This document shows, piece by piece, positions 61,176 to 64,000 of a stretch of 64,000 nt of DNA. The translations under genes and the position numbers were made by a program. A model generated the notes under the pieces. That model had not been told where the DNA came from. It made no database searches and saw only the letters and a list, made by a program, of their open reading frames with translations. The DNA is from Qipengyuania algicida (lineage in GTDB: Bacteria > Pseudomonadota > Alphaproteobacteria > Sphingomonadales > Sphingomonadaceae), in NCBI RefSeq assembly GCF_009828025.1, contig NZ_WTYA01000003.1:228642-292641 (forward strand), written 5' to 3'. Position 1 is the first letter of the stretch; every line of letters begins with the position of its first letter.

Positions 61176-61753
61176 GGAATATCTCCTTCATTGACGGTGG
61201 GGTGGGAATTTCGTGGTGGCCCGGCGAACCAGACGTGCGCGCCGTCACCGGCCTCGTCGGTCCAGACCGGGCGGGCGCGCCCGATGACGCGATCACGCGG
61301 CAGCGGCCCGAAATAGCGTCCGTCGAAGCTGTCCGGCGCGCGCAGGTTCATCAAGAAGATCTCGCGATGGGCGACGGTCCGGCACCCGTGCCAGGCGGGC
61401 AGGACGCGCCCCCTCCGGTCGCGTGTCCGCGCCCGTCCGGCCAGGCTTCCGTTGATCGTGATCGCAAGGCCGTTGCGGCATACGGTGTCGCCGGGCAGCG
61501 CCGCGACCTCCTTGATAAGCGGCACGCCCGCAGGAAGGTAGCCGCGCTCCGCGAGATAATCGCGCAGCCCGGGCGGAGGATCGAGTGCGACGCGCTCGCC
61601 GATGTGCAGTCCGGCTGGATCGCCGATGTGATAAAGCCCGGTCGGGACGCTGGCCGTCACATTCCACACGAGCACGCGCGGCAGCGGCGCGGCGACGCTC
61701 AGCAGAGCCGCTGCGGCGGCCGCGCCAGCCACAAGGACCGTGCCGCGCTTCAC
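61172..61753 (-). CDS. traF: S26 family signal peptidase, TraF-like
   Basis: Predicted pilin-maturation peptidase, 193 residues. After one transmembrane segment (VLVAGAAAAAALLSVAAP), the nucleophile Ser is in ASVPTGLYHIG and the Lys base in PLIKEVAALPGDTVC; the final S26 box includes MNLRAPDSFDGRYFG. In P-type systems TraF trims and circularises the TrbC pilin. The GTG start overlaps the DUF2840 stop (GTGA); the frame is open upstream but unrelated. Confidence 0.88.
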   Translation of the reverse strand: MKRGTVLVAGAAAAAALLSVAAPLPRVLVWNVTASVPTGLYHIGDPAGLHIGERVALDPPPGLRDYLAERGYLPAGVPLIKEVAALPGDTVCRNGLAITINGSLAGRARTRDRRGRVLPAWHGCRTVAHREIFLMNLRAPDSFDGRYFGPLPRDRVIGRARPVWTDEAGDGAHVWFAGPPRNSHPTVNEGDIP

Positions 61754-62433
61754 GGCCAGAGCTTTCGGCGCCGGAGCCAGACGCGATGCCGTCCTGGCGC
61801 ATAGGCGCGCGGCGGCAGGCCCGCTGCGAGGCGATTGTGGGCATGGCGCCAGTAATCGGGCGCGGCTGCGCACGGGTCGGTGCCGCCCGCTTCGACCGCA
61901 TCGATCAGCGCAAGGACGCGGCGCACGCGTGGCCAGGTGCGAACCGAGAGCAAGAGCTCTCCGCCCGGATCGACTTGCGGAACTGTCGTATAGGGCTCGG
62001 TTCGACCGACTGCGCGCACGATGTCCAGCGCCGAGCGCACGGTTCCGAAATCGTTCGCTGCCCAGCGCGCGAGCGCGAAGAGCTGGCGCGGAGCGTAGCT
62101 TTCGATGCGGGTCCGGCGGTCGATGATGCGCTCGGCGACCGGTTTGCCGAAGCGCAGCCAGTCCTCGCGAACCCCCTCCTGCCACACCAGCGTGACGTGG
62201 GTCAGTGGCGGATTGGCAAAGTGCGTGCTTGCACCTGCCGCGGGCGGAGCCGAACTGTCGTCGGCGCACAGGCGTCGTGTCGTTAGCAGGAATCCATAGG
62301 ATTCCTTGTTAGGATAGTTAAGGGGCCCGGAAGTGCAGCAATTCCGGGGCTTTGCGCACGGTTTCGGTTCCCGATAGTCCGAACTTCCGGTTCCCGATAG
62401 TCCGAACGGCGCGGTTCCTGATAGTCCGAACAT
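61750..62433 (-). CDS. DUF2840 family protein, start uncertain
   Basis: The C-terminal 150 residues match DUF2840 (LTHVTLVWQEGVREDWLRFG, SYAPRQLFALARWAANDFGT, HAHNRLAAGLPPRAY), a conserved transfer-region protein of unknown function. No ATG, GTG or TTG lies in frame just before the domain. The nearest start is the ATG at 62433, overlapping the repA stop (TGATG), but translation from it would read through the iterons, giving FGLSGT repeats and about 75 unusual residues. The true N-terminus may have been lost, perhaps with a deleted parA. Confidence 0.7.
   Translation of the reverse strand: MFGLSGTAPFGLSGTGSSDYREPKPCAKPRNCCTSGPLNYPNKESYGFLLTTRRLCADDSSAPPAAGASTHFANPPLTHVTLVWQEGVREDWLRFGKPVAERIIDRRTRIESYAPRQLFALARWAANDFGTVRSALDIVRAVGRTEPYTTVPQVDPGGELLLSVRTWPRVRRVLALIDAVEAGGTDPCAAAPDYWRHAHNRLAAGLPPRAYAPGRHRVWLRRRKLWP
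62289..62305. repeat. Palindrome near the iterons
   Basis: GGAATCC-ATA-GGATTCC is a perfect dyad with 7-bp arms and a 3-base centre, about 60 bases from the iteron array. It could be an operator, a replication-origin element or part of an oriT; CTATCCT beside it on the minus strand is only loosely like a P-type nic site. Confidence 0.45.
62366..62431. repeat. Three 19-bp iterons, candidate replication origin
   Basis: GGTTCCCGATAGTCCGAAC occurs at 62366-62384 and 62389-62407, and once with a single change (GGTTCCTGATAGTCCGAAC) at 62413-62431. Spacing is 23 and 24 bases, near two helical turns. The array ends directly beside the repA stop codon. Tandem repeats next to an initiator gene are characteristic of iteron-type origins, so this is probably where RepA binds. 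Confidence 0.88.
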
Positions 62434-63314
62434 CACCCGCACTTTTCCACAGGGGCCATGCCGATCCGGCGCATGGCGGCGTCGAAGGGATCGACCGGCA
62501 ACGGCGTGAAGGTCAGGCGTTCGCGGCCGAGCTCATGGTCGAGCGCGAGCCGATAGCCCGGGAGCGGTTGCCTCCGGACGATCTCGCGGATGTCGAAGGC
62601 GAACCGCTTCAGCGGCGAGAGCGCGCCCGATTTGAGATGCAGATGAGCGATGTCGAAGCTCCACCCGCCCTTCTGCCTGCCGCCGTGCTTGCGCACGATG
62701 CGGTAAAGCCAGCGTTCGAGCCCGCCGGTCAGCAGGAAATAAGCCGGATCGATCGTCAGAACGAGCGCCCGGTCGAGCACCCCTTCGTAGAACCAGTCGG
62801 GCACGATCATCTCGATGCCGAGGGCGCGGCCGTCCTCGTCGAGCCGCTCGCGCCATTCGTTGATCCAGGAGAAGCGATGGCGCCGGCGCGCACCGCACTG
62901 GCGGATCGAGGTGGCGATGCTCGTCGATTGCAACCGGTCGAGCGCTGCTCTCAGCCGTTCATATCCGGCCTTGCCGGTGCCACGCCCGGTGAAGGCGAGT
63001 ATCTCGTGCGGCGTTGCGGCGATCAGCCGCGAGGTCGGTCTGCCGCCATCACGGGCCTCGACGATCTGGCTGGCCACCCAGATCAGCACGTCGGCGTCCC
63101 AGATGGTCGCCATGCCGTGTTCGGCCGTCGCCTCGACCAGGATCGAGACTGCGCCCATGCGAAAGTCGATCGGTTTCACCCGCTTCGATTTCGCGAGGCT
63201 GAAAAAGGGCCAGGCCATCAGGTCCTGCGCATCGCGCGCGGCAATGTCGCCTCCGACCCCGACGAAAAGGTCGAGTTGCTCGGCGGCGCGGGCAAAGGTC
63301 CGGCGGGCACGCAT
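62433..63314 (-). CDS. repA: Replication initiator protein A
   Basis: Initiator of the RPA family, 293 residues, found on alphaproteobacterial plasmids and ICEs. Typical stretches are QDLMAWPFFSLAKSKRVKPI, AVSILVEATAEHGMATIWDA and LWRIVRK-like WLYRIVRKHGGRQ. Its presence implies that the excised element can replicate as a plasmid. It lies 6 bases after the small helix-turn-helix gene, and the iterons follow its stop. Confidence 0.9.
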   Translation of the reverse strand: MRARRTFARAAEQLDLFVGVGGDIAARDAQDLMAWPFFSLAKSKRVKPIDFRMGAVSILVEATAEHGMATIWDADVLIWVASQIVEARDGGRPTSRLIAATPHEILAFTGRGTGKAGYERLRAALDRLQSTSIATSIRQCGARRRHRFSWINEWRERLDEDGRALGIEMIVPDWFYEGVLDRALVLTIDPAYFLLTGGLERWLYRIVRKHGGRQKGGWSFDIAHLHLKSGALSPLKRFAFDIREIVRRQPLPGYRLALDHELGRERLTFTPLPVDPFDAAMRRIGMAPVEKCG

Positions 63315-63320
63315 GGAGCC

Positions 63321-63593
63321 TCAGCGCCGGACTGGGCCGGTGTAGCCGTCGATCCGCTTGGCGGGATGGACGATGCCCCGCCCGGGATCGCTGGTCGAAT
63401 GGCGCAGGCCCTGCTCGGCCCATGCATCGAGATCCTCGCGCCGGTAGACGATACGTCCGCCCAGCTTGTGATAGACCGGACCGGTGCCATAGCACCTGTG
63501 TTTCTCGAGCGTGCGCGGCGACAGCCCCAGATGCACCGCGGCATCGGGTGTGCGCAGAAACCGGGGCCGGACCGGGTCGGGGACGGTTGACAT
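63321..63593 (-). CDS. Small MerR/AlpA-type helix-turn-helix protein
   Basis: A 90-residue DNA-binding protein: FLRTPDAAVHLGLSPRTLEK, then GPVYHKLGGRIVYRREDLDAW, the pattern of AlpA/excisionase-like proteins. GGAGAG precedes the ATG at 63593. As the first gene of the repA-transfer operon it may regulate replication or assist excision. Confidence 0.87.
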   Translation of the reverse strand: MSTVPDPVRPRFLRTPDAAVHLGLSPRTLEKHRCYGTGPVYHKLGGRIVYRREDLDAWAEQGLRHSTSDPGRGIVHPAKRIDGYTGPVRR

Positions 63594-64000
63594 GAATACT
63601 CTCCGCAAGGCTTCGGCGGCTGCGGCAAGCTGCCGCCGGTCGCAGAGGGTGATGGCGCATGCGGGGAGCGGCGCAGGAGCGACGGATTTGCGGGTTCGTA
63701 TTTGTCGCCCCCCCGCGCGCGGCACTGCGGACATCCGATCGCCGACCGAGAAAGATTGCCGCCGCGCGGGGCCGACACAAACTGCACCTGCGGACAAGGC
63801 GTCGGCCAAGGTCCGCGTGCGAAGCAAGGGAGCGGGGCCTGTCGCTCCCGCCGCTTTCGCGCCGGTCCGACCCGGCGTCGGTTCGCAAGTGCATGCGGGG
63901 CCCCAAAACCGATAAACGCCGCACCCTCAGCAACCATTAGCAGGATCTAGGTTTTGTGATCCAGGGCTGGTCGCGTTTCACGACTGTGTTTGCGTAGATG
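63594..64000. other. Non-coding stretch at the right edge
   Basis: The last 407 bases hold several GC-rich open frames but none with protein-like composition. Promoters for the leftward helix-turn-helix and repA genes should lie here; no clear element, repeat or tRNA was seen. Confidence 0.45.

Larger units (their letters stand above)
15347..64000. mobile_element. Integrative and conjugative element, right end outside window
   Basis: An integrase next to a housekeeping gene, a complete P-type trb operon, coupling protein, relaxase, lytic transglycosylase, TraF-like peptidase, RepA with iterons and an excisionase-like helix-turn-helix gene make this an ICE rather than a passive island. DUF736, DUF2840, DUF3363, DUF2285 and DUF2274 genes are typical companions in sphingomonad elements. 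Cargo comprises arsenic resistance, quorum sensing, a lasso peptide and a defence island. The left boundary is inferred from the integrase; the other attachment site is not visible. Confidence 0.85.

Noticed and set aside
62361..62431. CRISPR-like array
   Set aside because: Only three 19-bp repeats with 4-5 base gaps next to repA; spacing and position fit iterons, and no cas genes exist.

Overview
The window is high-GC DNA from an alphaproteobacterium, most likely a sphingomonad (Erythrobacteraceae or Sphingomonadaceae). The evidence is a CtrA cell-cycle regulator with a C-terminal Ala-Ala tail, an lptB-rpoN pair, a luxR-luxI-phyH quorum-sensing block, an isopeptidase-type lasso peptide cluster and a P-type (trb) conjugation system. 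No rRNA, tRNA or CRISPR array was seen.

Positions 1-15346 are ordinary chromosome. They hold prfA (partial) and hisS, an M61 peptidase, a DUF1345 membrane protein, inorganic pyrophosphatase, a BON-MscS channel, pmbA, a small membrane protein, lptB, rpoN, ctrA followed by a clear intrinsic terminator, a single-domain response regulator, a GT39-type glycosyltransferase and trmB.

From about 15350 to beyond the right edge the DNA reads as one integrative and conjugative element (ICE). It opens with a tyrosine integrase just downstream of trmB. Next comes arsenic resistance (arsR-arsI-arsC-arsC-acr3-arsH). A leftward quorum-sensing operon follows (luxR, luxI, phyH, gntR), then a frameshifted DUF2285 gene, then a lasso peptide locus: ECF sigma factor, TonB receptor and isopeptidase rightward; 45-residue precursor, B protein and C protein leftward. 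The trb operon (trbB-C-D-E-J-K-L-F-G-I plus DUF2274) runs leftward from 42415 to 32924. Its expected upstream partners, copG and traG/virD4, lie 12 kb away at 54450-56869.

The DNA between trbB and copG is a defence island. It carries an orphan BsuBI/PstI-like nuclease domain, an Eco29kI-like restriction-modification operon with vsr, a RloC-like ATPase/anticodon nuclease candidate, a Thoeris-type operon (DUF2235 hydrolase, TIR-like ThsB, SIR2-SLOG ThsA, second TIR protein) and a nucleotidyltransferase-HEPN protein. Right of traG are a RES/MbcA-type toxin-antitoxin pair, a relaxase, a lytic transglycosylase, DUF736, a TraF-like signal peptidase, DUF2840, three 19-bp iterons, repA and a small helix-turn-helix gene.

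The element therefore combines plasmid-like replication, conjugation, cell-density sensing, metalloid detoxification, a new lasso peptide and several NAD- or nucleic-acid-targeting defence modules. The items most worth following are the lasso peptide, the DUF2235-Thoeris operon with two TIR proteins, the defence island that splits the conjugation operon, and the possible quorum control of transfer. All functions are read from motifs and context; nothing was searched against a database.
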